Shown here in pieces: positions 6,956-13,601 of a stretch of DNA of 18,736 bases. The position numbers were made by a program, and so were the translations under genes. A model generated the notes under the pieces. That model made no database searches, was not told the origin of the DNA, and saw only the letters and a list, made by a program, of their open reading frames with translations. Source of the stretch: JANMZR01 sp031383555 (lineage in GTDB: Bacteria; Bacteroidota; Bacteroidia; Cytophagales; Spirosomataceae). How positions within the stretch are numbered: the stretch's first letter is position 1; every line of letters starts with the position of its first letter. The DNA lies in the NCBI GenBank assembly GCA_031383555.1, contig JANMZR010000442.1, positions 1 through 18,736 of the forward strand, written 5' to 3'.

Positions 6956-7783
6956 TCACCCCAAAACAACCTCCAATGCCTTTCTGGCAAAAACTTTGGC
7001 CATTTCTTTGCGGTATTCGGGTGAGGCATAATGGTCTTCACGGATATATACATTTTCAGCCGCTAATTTCGAAGCGGTGTCGGCATCTGCACCATCTAAC
7101 AATGCTGTTTCAACGGCGGTATCTCTATAAGGGCCATTTGAAACCCCCGTAAATGCTACTCTTGCTGAAGAAACATTGCCGTTTATACTATTTATGGCTA
7201 CTCCACAGCCCGCAATTGCAAAGCGAGAGGCAGGTTGTGGGTATTTTTTATAGGTCATTTTGGTGCCATTAGCTGGAATAGGCACTGAAATACCAGTCAC
7301 AATTTCTCCTTCATTCAAAGCAGTTGAGAAAAAGCCAGTAAAAAAATCTGCCGCAGGAATTTGACGTTCGTTGGTAACCACCACACTATCAGTCACTAAC
7401 AGAGCAACTGGCCAGTCTGCTGAAGGGTCGGCATGTGCGATACTTCCACCAATTGTACCCATATTTCGTATTTGAATATCGCCAATGGTTTCAGCCACTT
7501 CGGCAAAAATGGGTATTTTAGATTTTACTATTGCAGATGAGGCCAAATCGCAATGGGTAGTCATCGAACCTATCTGAATGTATCCGTTTTTCTCAGAAAT
7601 ACCTGATAATGAATTGATTCCGCCTAAGTCAATAAGCATTGAAGGATTGTTAAGCCTTAATTTTAATACCGGAATTAGGCTATGACCACCTGCTAATATT
7701 TTGGCATCAGGATTTTCCTTTAGCTTGCCCACAGCATCGGCTACTGAGCTTGCTTTGTAATATTCGATTGATGATGGTAACAT
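6956..7783 (-). CDS. coxM: FAD-binding subunit of a molybdenum hydroxylase (CoxM-like)
   Basis: This 275-residue protein is the medium, FAD-binding subunit of the xanthine dehydrogenase/CO dehydrogenase family and passes electrons from the iron-sulfur subunit to an acceptor. The N-terminal FAD domain shows AGGHSLIP (31-38), the pyrophosphate-binding loop, and IRNMGTIGGSIAHADPSADWP (105-125), the second FAD motif with TIGG. The C-terminal third (about 170-275) is the CO dehydrogenase flavoprotein C-terminal domain. The length is close to the usual 280-290 residues. It follows the large subunit after 89 bases that contain a small GC-rich hairpin, and precedes the AAA+ ATPase gene. Subunit order small-large-medium matches form II-type clusters rather than the medium-small-large order of proven CO dehydrogenases. 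It should be cytoplasmic, bound in a heterotrimer dimer. Confidence 0.93.
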   Translation of the reverse strand: MLPSSIEYYKASSVADAVGKLKENPDAKILAGGHSLIPVLKLRLNNPSMLIDLGGINSLSGISEKNGYIQIGSMTTHCDLASSAIVKSKIPIFAEVAETIGDIQIRNMGTIGGSIAHADPSADWPVALLVTDSVVVTNERQIPAADFFTGFFSTALNEGEIVTGISVPIPANGTKMTYKKYPQPASRFAIAGCGVAINSINGNVSSARVAFTGVSNGPYRDTAVETALLDGADADTASKLAAENVYIREDHYASPEYRKEMAKVFARKALEVVLG

Positions 7784-7820
7784 ATATTTTGAATGTTTTT
7801 TGTTTAGAATGATTAATTAA

Positions 7821-7862
7821 AAAGACCTTACCCCAACTCCCCTCCCAAGGCGAGGGGCTTTT
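7821..7862. repeat. Small GC-rich hairpin between the large and FAD subunit genes
   Basis: CCCCTC (7839-7844) and GAGGGG (7852-7857) pair around a seven-base loop, next to a run of C-rich sequence (ACCCCAACT). GC-rich boxes of the type CCCCTCCC-GGGAGGGG occur as scattered intergenic repeats in Bacteroidota genomes, so this may be one copy. There is no long T-tract on the minus strand, so it is a poor terminator. It could stabilise an mRNA end within the operon. Confidence 0.45.
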
Positions 7863-7872
7863 GGCCTCGAAT

Positions 7873-10239
7873 TTATTTTTTATTCATTGCTCTCCAAACC
7901 GATTCTGGAGTCATTGGCATGCTTAAATCACGCACTCCTTTATGCCAAAGTGCGTTCATTACTGCATTTACTACAGCGGGTGTTGAACCTATTGCACCTG
8001 CTTCTCCAGCACCTTTTACACCTAATGGATTATGCGGACATGGGGTTGTTTTTCTGTCAGTTTCAAACATTGGGAAGTCATCAGCACGAGGCATAGCATA
8101 ATCCATATAAGATCCGTTTTGTAGGGCACCATCTGAATCATAATTTACGCCCTCCAATAAAGCTTGGCCAATGCCTTGTGCCAATCCTCCATGAATTTGG
8201 CCGTCGACAATCATCGGATTAATTACATTTCCAACATCGTCAACTGCAATCATTCGCTTAATTGTCACTTTTCCAGTATCAGCATCTACCTCAACTACAC
8301 AAATATGGCAGCCAAATGGATAGGTGAAATTGGTAGGGTCATAGAACGACGAAAAGTCAAGTCCAGGTTCCAAATTCGGCGGATAAACATGTGGTACATA
8401 GGCAGTTAAAGAAACATCAGCAAAGCTTATCGACTTGTCTGTTCCTTTAATAGTCCATTTCCCTTCGGCATATTCAAGGTCATCCACTAGGCATTCCAAT
8501 TTATGAGCTGCTATTTTTGCCCCTTTTTCTAATACCTTTTCAATACTTTTTACAATGGCAGAGCCACCCACAGCTAAACTTCGTGAGCCATAAGTACCCA
8601 TACCAAATGCAACAGTATCAGAGTCGCCATGTACAATGTCTACATCGGCCAATGGAATTCCCAATTTATCAGCTACCACCTGAGCAAAGGTAGTTTCATG
8701 CCCCTGCCCATGTGAGTGTGAGCCTGTGAACACAGAAACCTTGCCAGTAGGTTGCACTCGAACTTGCGCCGACTCAAATAAACCAGCCCTAGCACCTAAT
8801 GAACCTACCACTGCAGATGGCGCAATACCACAAGCTTCGATATAAGTTGAGAAGCCAACTCCTAAAAGTTTATTTGTTTTTCGAGATTCGGCCTGCTCTT
8901 TTTTGAAATTTTCATAACCCAACATTTCCATACCACGCTGTAAAACAGGCGCATAATTGCCAGAATCGTATTGCAAAGCCACTTGGGTTTGATAGCCAGG
9001 TTGTGTGACACCATCAAAAGGAGGAATGAAATTTTTGAAACGCAAATCGGTAGGGTCAATGCCCATTTCATGTGCCCCAACTTCAATTAATCGCTCCAAT
9101 AGATAGGTGGCTTCTGGCCTGCCTGCACCTCGGTATGCATCAACAGCTACAGTATTAGTAAATACACAGGTCATATCCAAGTGGATTTTAGGAGTTGTAT
9201 ATAAACCTTGTAAAAGTGTGCCATGTAAATAAGTGGGAACACAAGTAGAAAAAGTTGAAAGATATGCACCTAAATTGGCGAAAGTTTTGATTCTCAAACC
9301 AACTATTAAACCATTTTTATCAAAACCCATTTCTGCAGTACTAATGTGGTCACGGCCATGTGCATCCGACAAAAAGGCCTCAGAGCGATCGCTGGTCCAT
9401 TTTACAGGTTTACCCAAATCTTTGGCGGCCAAAGTGACTAATGCTTCTTCGGTATAATGATATATTTTACTACCAAAGCCACCACCCACATCGGGGCCAA
9501 CCACACGAACTTTATGTTCTGGTATTCCCAAAACAAATGCACACATTAAAAGTCGAATTAAATGTGGGTTTTGAGTTGAGGTATAAAGCGTATATTTTTC
9601 ATAAACCGGGTCATAATGACCAATATAACTTCTGGGTTCTATAGCATTTGGCGCCAATCTATTGTTTACAAAATCAAGCTTAGTAATATGATGTGCTGAA
9701 GCCATTGCGGCATCCACTTCCTCCTTAGGATTGCCAATTTGCCAGTCAAAAGCCCTATTGTCGGCATATTCGGCATGAACTATTGGTGCGCCTGGCTTCA
9801 TTGCTTCCATAGCATTGGTTACAGAAGGCAATACTTCCCAATTAATTTTTATTTCTTCGGCTGCATCACAAGCCAAGTATTTATCAGAAGCAACTACAAG
9901 TGCAATTCCATCCCCAACATGTCTGGCAATATCTGTAACTAAAAGTGGGTGCTTTGGCTCTCGCATTGTTGTGCCATCTTTAAAATTGACCTGCCAGCCA
10001 CAAGGTACACCGCTTACAGCTTCATAATCTTTTCCAGTGTAAATTTTCACAACACCTTTCATTTTGGAAGCAGCAGTTGTGTCTATACTTATTATACGGG
10101 CGTGTGCATAAGGGCTGCGTAAGATGTGGGCATACAACATGCCTGGCAACTGTATATCATCGGTATAGCGGCCTTTTCCAGTAATAAAGCGCTTGTCTTC
10201 AACACGTTTTATCGATTGACCTATATATTTATTGCTCAT
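7873..10239 (-). CDS. coxL: Molybdopterin-binding large subunit, form II CoxL-like
   Basis: This 788-residue protein is the catalytic subunit of the xanthine dehydrogenase/CO dehydrogenase family, which holds molybdopterin and oxidises its substrate with water as oxygen source. Visible motifs are the N-terminal GQSIKRVEDKRFITGKGRYTDDI (7-29), GGGFGSK (252-258) at the cofactor, GSHSHGQGHETT (506-517), and the catalytic glutamate E746 in GVKGAGEAGAIG (740-751). The active-site loop is AYRGAGR at 368-374, the form II signature. Form I enzymes with proven CO oxidation have AYRCSFR, whose cysteine binds copper; that cysteine is missing here, with G371 in its place. The substrate could therefore be CO, another small molecule or an N-heterocycle. 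Length and domain layout are complete. The gene begins 40 bases after the 2Fe-2S subunit gene. The family is certain; the substrate is not. Confidence 0.93.
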   Translation of the reverse strand: MSNKYIGQSIKRVEDKRFITGKGRYTDDIQLPGMLYAHILRSPYAHARIISIDTTAASKMKGVVKIYTGKDYEAVSGVPCGWQVNFKDGTTMREPKHPLLVTDIARHVGDGIALVVASDKYLACDAAEEIKINWEVLPSVTNAMEAMKPGAPIVHAEYADNRAFDWQIGNPKEEVDAAMASAHHITKLDFVNNRLAPNAIEPRSYIGHYDPVYEKYTLYTSTQNPHLIRLLMCAFVLGIPEHKVRVVGPDVGGGFGSKIYHYTEEALVTLAAKDLGKPVKWTSDRSEAFLSDAHGRDHISTAEMGFDKNGLIVGLRIKTFANLGAYLSTFSTCVPTYLHGTLLQGLYTTPKIHLDMTCVFTNTVAVDAYRGAGRPEATYLLERLIEVGAHEMGIDPTDLRFKNFIPPFDGVTQPGYQTQVALQYDSGNYAPVLQRGMEMLGYENFKKEQAESRKTNKLLGVGFSTYIEACGIAPSAVVGSLGARAGLFESAQVRVQPTGKVSVFTGSHSHGQGHETTFAQVVADKLGIPLADVDIVHGDSDTVAFGMGTYGSRSLAVGGSAIVKSIEKVLEKGAKIAAHKLECLVDDLEYAEGKWTIKGTDKSISFADVSLTAYVPHVYPPNLEPGLDFSSFYDPTNFTYPFGCHICVVEVDADTGKVTIKRMIAVDDVGNVINPMIVDGQIHGGLAQGIGQALLEGVNYDSDGALQNGSYMDYAMPRADDFPMFETDRKTTPCPHNPLGVKGAGEAGAIGSTPAVVNAVMNALWHKGVRDLSMPMTPESVWRAMNKK

Positions 10240-10279
10240 TTTATTTCTTGTTTTTAAGGTAAAAATTAGGCTAATTTAA

Positions 10280-10747
10280 TTAGGCCAAAGCCATTTTTTC
10301 GGAAGCATATTGTATTGCTTTTACAATATTATGATAGCCAGTGCAACGGCAGAAGTTGCCTTCCAAACCTTCCCTTATTTCTTGCTCAGTTGGTTTAGGG
10401 TTATTTTCCAATAAATTGGCGGCTGTCATAATCATACCTGGTGTGCAAAAGCCACATTGTAAGCCATGACATTCTTTAAAACCTTCTTGAAGCGGGTGCA
10501 ATTGGTCACCAATGGCAAGGCCTTCAATAGTGGTAATACTCTTACCATCAGCTTGAACAGCTAATAGATTGCAAGATTTTACAGCATGACCATTCAGGTG
10601 CACTGTACATGAGCCACAGCTGGTAGTATCACAACCAACATGTGCACCAGTATAGCCAAGTATGTCACGTAAATAATGTACTAAAAGCATTCGAGGTTCA
10701 ACAAAATCCTCGATAGATTGTCCATTTACATTTAGTTTGATTTGCAT
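10280..10747 (-). CDS. coxS: 2Fe-2S small subunit of a molybdenum hydroxylase (CoxS-like)
   Basis: This 155-residue protein carries two 2Fe-2S clusters that move electrons from the molybdenum site to FAD. The N-terminal ferredoxin-type domain has C39, C44, C47 and C59 in HVGCDTTSCGSC...C. The C-terminal helical domain has C98 and C101 in LQCGFCTPGM, and C133 and C135 in NFCRCTGY. All eight cysteines of the family are present and the length is typical. It is the first gene of the hydroxylase cluster, followed 40 bases later by the large subunit. About 318 bases lie upstream before the next gene, long enough to hold the operon promoter, although no exact TAnnTTTG element is seen on this strand. 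It should be cytoplasmic. Confidence 0.95.
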   Translation of the reverse strand: MQIKLNVNGQSIEDFVEPRMLLVHYLRDILGYTGAHVGCDTTSCGSCTVHLNGHAVKSCNLLAVQADGKSITTIEGLAIGDQLHPLQEGFKECHGLQCGFCTPGMIMTAANLLENNPKPTEQEIREGLEGNFCRCTGYHNIVKAIQYASEKMALA

Positions 10748-11010
10748 TTCTGTGAAAATTTGGTTTGAAAAAGGTTATTTCTTTTTTAATGATATATTAG
10801 CAAGATATTTAAAAGAGGTAAAGATTAATTGAATTTTCAAATTTCACTTCTTATTTACCTATTAGAAAAAAATTTTTCGACCTGAAAACGGAAGAAATAT
10901 ACTTGATTTATGTTTTTAATAAGTAATAAGTTATTAACTAATGTAAATGTATTTTATTTTGTTAAAATTTCAATAAAATATGTAAAATTTTTTAGTTAAA
11001 TAATTTTAAT
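10748..11010. other. AT-rich intergenic region upstream of the hydroxylase operon
   Basis: No gene is seen. This is the likely promoter and leader region for the minus-strand hydroxylase cluster. I found no exact match to TAnnTTTG on the minus strand and no clear operator palindrome, so the start of transcription cannot be placed. Runs of A and T are frequent, as elsewhere in the intergenic DNA of this window. Confidence 0.4.
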
Positions 11011-11046
11011 AAAAAAAACGAGTACTAAAATATTCAGCACCCGTTT
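11011..11046 (-). terminator. Intrinsic terminator of the DinB-like gene
   Basis: On the minus strand AAACGGGTGCT and AGTACTCGTTT pair over 11 positions, with two G-T pairs, around a nine-base loop; eight T residues follow. On the plus strand these are 11036-11046, 11016-11026 and the A-run 11011-11018. It lies about 20 bases after the stop codon of the DinB-like gene and should insulate it from the hydroxylase operon downstream on the same strand. Confidence 0.75.
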
Positions 11047-11065
11047 AATGAGAATTTTAATGAAA

Positions 11066-11677
11066 TTAACTCGCTGGGTAACCTGTTTGAGTTTTTACTT
11101 CTTCTATTTGCGCTTGGTGTCTTTTGGTATGTTGAGTGAGCAATAAAATTATTTGATAAGCATCAATTGGACCTACTGGGGACTGCTCTGCAACATGGCT
11201 ATGCATATCAGCAGTTGCGCTTTTCATAAATGCAGCGTGTTCTGATCGCTTGGATTTCAAATAATCCAATCCTTCCTGTAGGCTAGCCCATTTGGCATTT
11301 TTTGGCTCAAAAGCTTCACCAGTTTTTACTTTATTTTCCCTGCTTTCAATACCAGCCATTAGCTGTTCATTAGTCATTTTTATTGATGACCGTTTATCAG
11401 GATTGGCAGGTGCTGCCATTGTTCCTTGCATCCAGCCCCAAAGGTTGTCCTCAGAAATGGCCAAGTGGAATATGTTTTCTTTGATTGACCAACTGGCAGG
11501 ACTTGCCTTGAAATTTACCTGTGCGTCTGACAGCCCTTTAACAGACTTTGAAAGTGATTTTACTGTCGATTTCATCAGCTTTGAAACCATTTTCTTTTCT
11601 GATTTTGTAAGTGAGCCTTGGGTAAAACCATTTAAGGAAATAAATAATGGAAGAATAAATAGAAGAAGCTTTTTCAT
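11066..11677 (-). CDS. Secreted DinB-fold protein
   Basis: This 203-residue protein begins with a clear Sec signal peptide, MKKLLLFILPLFISLNGFTQG, likely cut after about residue 20. The mature part resembles the DinB/YfiT four-helix-bundle superfamily: ASWSIKENIFHLAISEDNLW (61-80) and, near the end, LLTQHTKRHQAQIEEVK (179-195). The three candidate metal ligands of the fold are visible as H71, H183 and H187. Most DinB proteins are cytoplasmic metal-dependent thiol transferases or have unknown roles; periplasmic versions are found in Bacteroidota without a known substrate. The gene stands alone with its own terminator. Its upstream region faces a plus-strand lipoprotein gene across about 210 very AT-rich bases, so the two have divergent promoters. 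The fold is likely; the function is unknown. Confidence 0.8.
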   Translation of the reverse strand: MKKLLLFILPLFISLNGFTQGSLTKSEKKMVSKLMKSTVKSLSKSVKGLSDAQVNFKASPASWSIKENIFHLAISEDNLWGWMQGTMAAPANPDKRSSIKMTNEQLMAGIESRENKVKTGEAFEPKNAKWASLQEGLDYLKSKRSEHAAFMKSATADMHSHVAEQSPVGPIDAYQIILLLTQHTKRHQAQIEEVKTQTGYPAS

Positions 11678-11888
11678 GATATTAGTATTTAATTTAGAAA
11701 TTTTATGAATTTTTATGAAATTTAAATATTAATTAGCTAATAATCAATAAACTATTAAAATAAATTAAGTATAAATAGTTTAGCTTTTTATTAAATAATA
11801 CCGTAGAATAATTTTAACCTGTATTTTATTTTAATTTTTGATTTTATTGTTAAATTCACATTATTATTTTTAAAAACCCATTAAAATT

Positions 11889-12338
11889 ATGAATAATCAC
11901 CTTCGTAATATTCAATTTATTTTTATTTTTATCTTCGTTTTTCAAAATTGTACATCATTAAAACTTATTAGTGATTATGACGATATTACTGACAATGCGG
12001 TAATGTCAATGCAGGAAAAAGTATCGAGGTATTTTATAAAATTAAATAGGGAAATAGGTACTCCAAAAGCTAATTACGAAAATTATATTAACTTTTTTGA
12101 TGAAGCAAAAGTTGACCTGAATAATCTTAAAATTAGAACCGATGCCATAGAGAAAAATGATATTACTCAAAAAATAGTAAAGGAATTATCAAATATGATT
12201 GAAACAACCGAAAAACTTCATCAATTGGGGTTCAATAGTAATTTAGAAATAATACCCATTCAAAATAATTTTAACATTGCTTTTACTTCAATTGTAAAGC
12301 TTCAAATGGCTTTGAAAAGAGGTGTAAAAAACAAATAA
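11889..12338 (+). CDS. Predicted lipoprotein of unknown function
   Basis: I do not recognise this 149-residue protein. The N terminus is basic, followed by a hydrophobic run IQFIFIFIFVFQNC; C21 would be the lipid-modified cysteine. The box FQNC is loose by proteobacterial rules but typical of Bacteroidota lipoproteins. The mature part is mostly helical, charged and rich in N, K and I (for example EKVSRYFIKLNREIG, 43-57), without other cysteines, so a helical bundle anchored to a membrane is likely. The next gene starts 12 bases after its stop, so the two form an operon, and a muramidase gene follows on the same strand. By position it could be a periplasmic partner of cell-wall lysis, such as a spanin-like or immunity protein, but nothing in the sequence proves this. 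Confidence 0.7.
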   Translation: MNNHLRNIQFIFIFIFVFQNCTSLKLISDYDDITDNAVMSMQEKVSRYFIKLNREIGTPKANYENYINFFDEAKVDLNNLKIRTDAIEKNDITQKIVKELSNMIETTEKLHQLGFNSNLEIIPIQNNFNIAFTSIVKLQMALKRGVKNK

Positions 12339-12350
12339 ACTAATAATATT

Positions 12351-12683
12351 ATGGCTGTATTTGATATTCAAAAAGTTGGAAAAGACATGATTACAGCTTC
12401 AAAGACCAGTTTAGGTGATAAATTTACGGAGGCTAAACCGTTTGCTGAGCTTTCTTTCAAACAATTGGCACAAAATTTAGCATTGATAACTGAGCTCAGA
12501 ATTACCAATGTGATCGACGACCAAAAGGCGAAACTTCACTTGGATTTGTATAAAAGCACAGTAAAAATAAATCTATTAGCTATTGAGGGTTTAGGCATAA
12601 TTGCTGTGGAGGAGGCCATAAATTCAGCGCTTGCTGTGGTTAAGGACTTGGTAAATTCCACAATTGGTTTTGCTATTATTTGA
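12351..12683 (+). CDS. Conserved-looking small helical protein beside a muramidase
   Basis: This 110-residue protein has no recognised domain. It reads as a series of amphipathic helices: FDIQKVGKDMITASKT (4-19), AELSFKQLAQNLALITELRI (32-51) and a KLHLDLYKSTVKINLLAIEGLG stretch. It ends in a more hydrophobic tail, IIAVEEAINSALAVVKDLVNSTIGFAII. It has no signal peptide and no certain membrane segment, although the tail could insert or sit on a membrane. The pattern LLAIEGLGIIAVEEAIN reminds me of short proteins of unknown function found in other bacteria, but I cannot verify this. It is co-transcribed with the lipoprotein gene and followed after 292 bases by an N-acetylmuramidase. A holin-like or muramidase-partner role is a guess based on context. 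Confidence 0.65.
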   Translation: MAVFDIQKVGKDMITASKTSLGDKFTEAKPFAELSFKQLAQNLALITELRITNVIDDQKAKLHLDLYKSTVKINLLAIEGLGIIAVEEAINSALAVVKDLVNSTIGFAII

Positions 12684-12797
12684 AAAGGTATTTAATTAGT
12701 GAGGGTAATATTATTTCTAATTTTGTGTAGTTGACAAAATTTAAAATTATTTATTAATCTCAATTATTGTTGGAACTTAATTTCTTTGTTCTTTTCA

Positions 12798-12899
12798 CTA
12801 GGCGTGCCCGTCTATACAAAAGACTGGAACGCCAGCCCGGCCAAAATCAATAAGGCCGGCCCCAATCAAAAGGAGAATTAGTAATCCAAACTTAACCAT
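12798..12899 (-). CDS. Possible 33-aa single-span membrane peptide
   Basis: A short minus-strand frame starts with ATG at 12899 and ends with TAG at 12800-12798. It reads MVKFGLLILLLIGAGLIDFG, then RAGVPVFCIDGHA. The first 20 residues form a good membrane span after a lysine, and the tail is short and polar with one cysteine. AAGG lies about ten bases before the start. The segment is visibly richer in G+C than the flanking DNA, and no plus-strand gene covers it, so it may be a real coding island. It sits antisense between the helical protein gene and the muramidase gene. It could be a holin-like or toxin-like peptide, or a chance frame over a structured element: CCGGCC..GGCCGG at 12837-12859 forms a hairpin in the same stretch. 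Confidence 0.35.
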   Translation of the reverse strand: MVKFGLLILLLIGAGLIDFGRAGVPVFCIDGHA

Positions 12900-12975
12900 A
12901 TTGAGCCTTATTATTTATAAATTATTGAATTATTTTTTGGCTTGCAATGCAACAAAATGTTTAAACTAATAAAAT

Positions 12976-13572
12976 ATGTCAATTACTCAACTGCAATTTC
13001 AAGCCACTTCTGATAGACTACTTGTTGATATAAATGCTATAAAAGCAGTTGCAAAAGTTGAGTCAGGTCGTGGTGGTTTTGATAGCCAAGGGCGCCTTAC
13101 CTTACTTTTTGAGCCCCATATTTTTTGGAAATATCTTTGGAGAGAAAACATTGATCCTAGAAGTATTAAGTCATCGGACCCAAATTTGGTAAACCCAATT
13201 TGGGATAAAAATTTATACGGTAAGTCAAGCATTCAATGGGATAAGTTATTGAGAGCTAGGGCAATAAATACCCAAGCTGCCAATTTATCTGCTTCATTTG
13301 GAGCCTTTCAAATAATGGGTTTTAATTATCAATTATGTGGCTTTGCGAGTGCTGAATTATTTATAAGTTATTTATCCCAAAGCGAAAGTAACCAGCTGGA
13401 TGCTTTTTGCACTTACCTTATGCGTGTGCAACTAGTTGACGAGCTTCGTCTTTTTGATTGGAAAGGATTTGCCAGAGGTTACAATGGAAAGTATTATTGG
13501 AAAAACCAATATGATATTAAGCTTAAAAATGCTTATGAAAAGTTTAAGGCTAATCCAAGTTTGCTACTTTGA
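12976..13572 (+). CDS. N-acetylmuramidase family protein (PF11860-like)
   Basis: This 198-residue protein matches the N-acetylmuramidase (DUF3380) domain found in phage endolysins and secreted wall hydrolases. The likely catalytic glutamate is E29 in AVAKVESGRGGFDSQGR (24-40). The conserved LLFEPHIFWK follows at 43-52, SFGAFQIMGFNYQLCGF at 107-123, and WKGFARGYNG at 162-171. It cuts the glycan chains of peptidoglycan. It is a bare catalytic domain: no signal peptide, membrane segment or wall-binding domain is seen. It would need a holin, a secretion apparatus or lysis to reach the wall. A lipoprotein gene and a helical protein gene lie upstream on the same strand, but no capsid, tail or integrase gene is visible, so a full prophage is not present. 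It could be a domesticated phage gene or an effector. Confidence 0.88.
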   Translation: MSITQLQFQATSDRLLVDINAIKAVAKVESGRGGFDSQGRLTLLFEPHIFWKYLWRENIDPRSIKSSDPNLVNPIWDKNLYGKSSIQWDKLLRARAINTQAANLSASFGAFQIMGFNYQLCGFASAELFISYLSQSESNQLDAFCTYLMRVQLVDELRLFDWKGFARGYNGKYYWKNQYDIKLKNAYEKFKANPSLLL

Positions 13573-13601
13573 TTTTCTTATTTGTTTACAAATGAGATAT
13601 T

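Noticed and set aside
11292..11708. 138-aa plus-strand frame opposite the DinB-like gene
   Set aside because: The minus-strand protein has a signal peptide and conserved fold motifs. The opposite frame has none and would begin within it.
11889..13572. Complete prophage
   Set aside because: Only a muramidase and small unknown genes are present. No integrase, terminase, capsid, portal or tail gene lies anywhere in the window.
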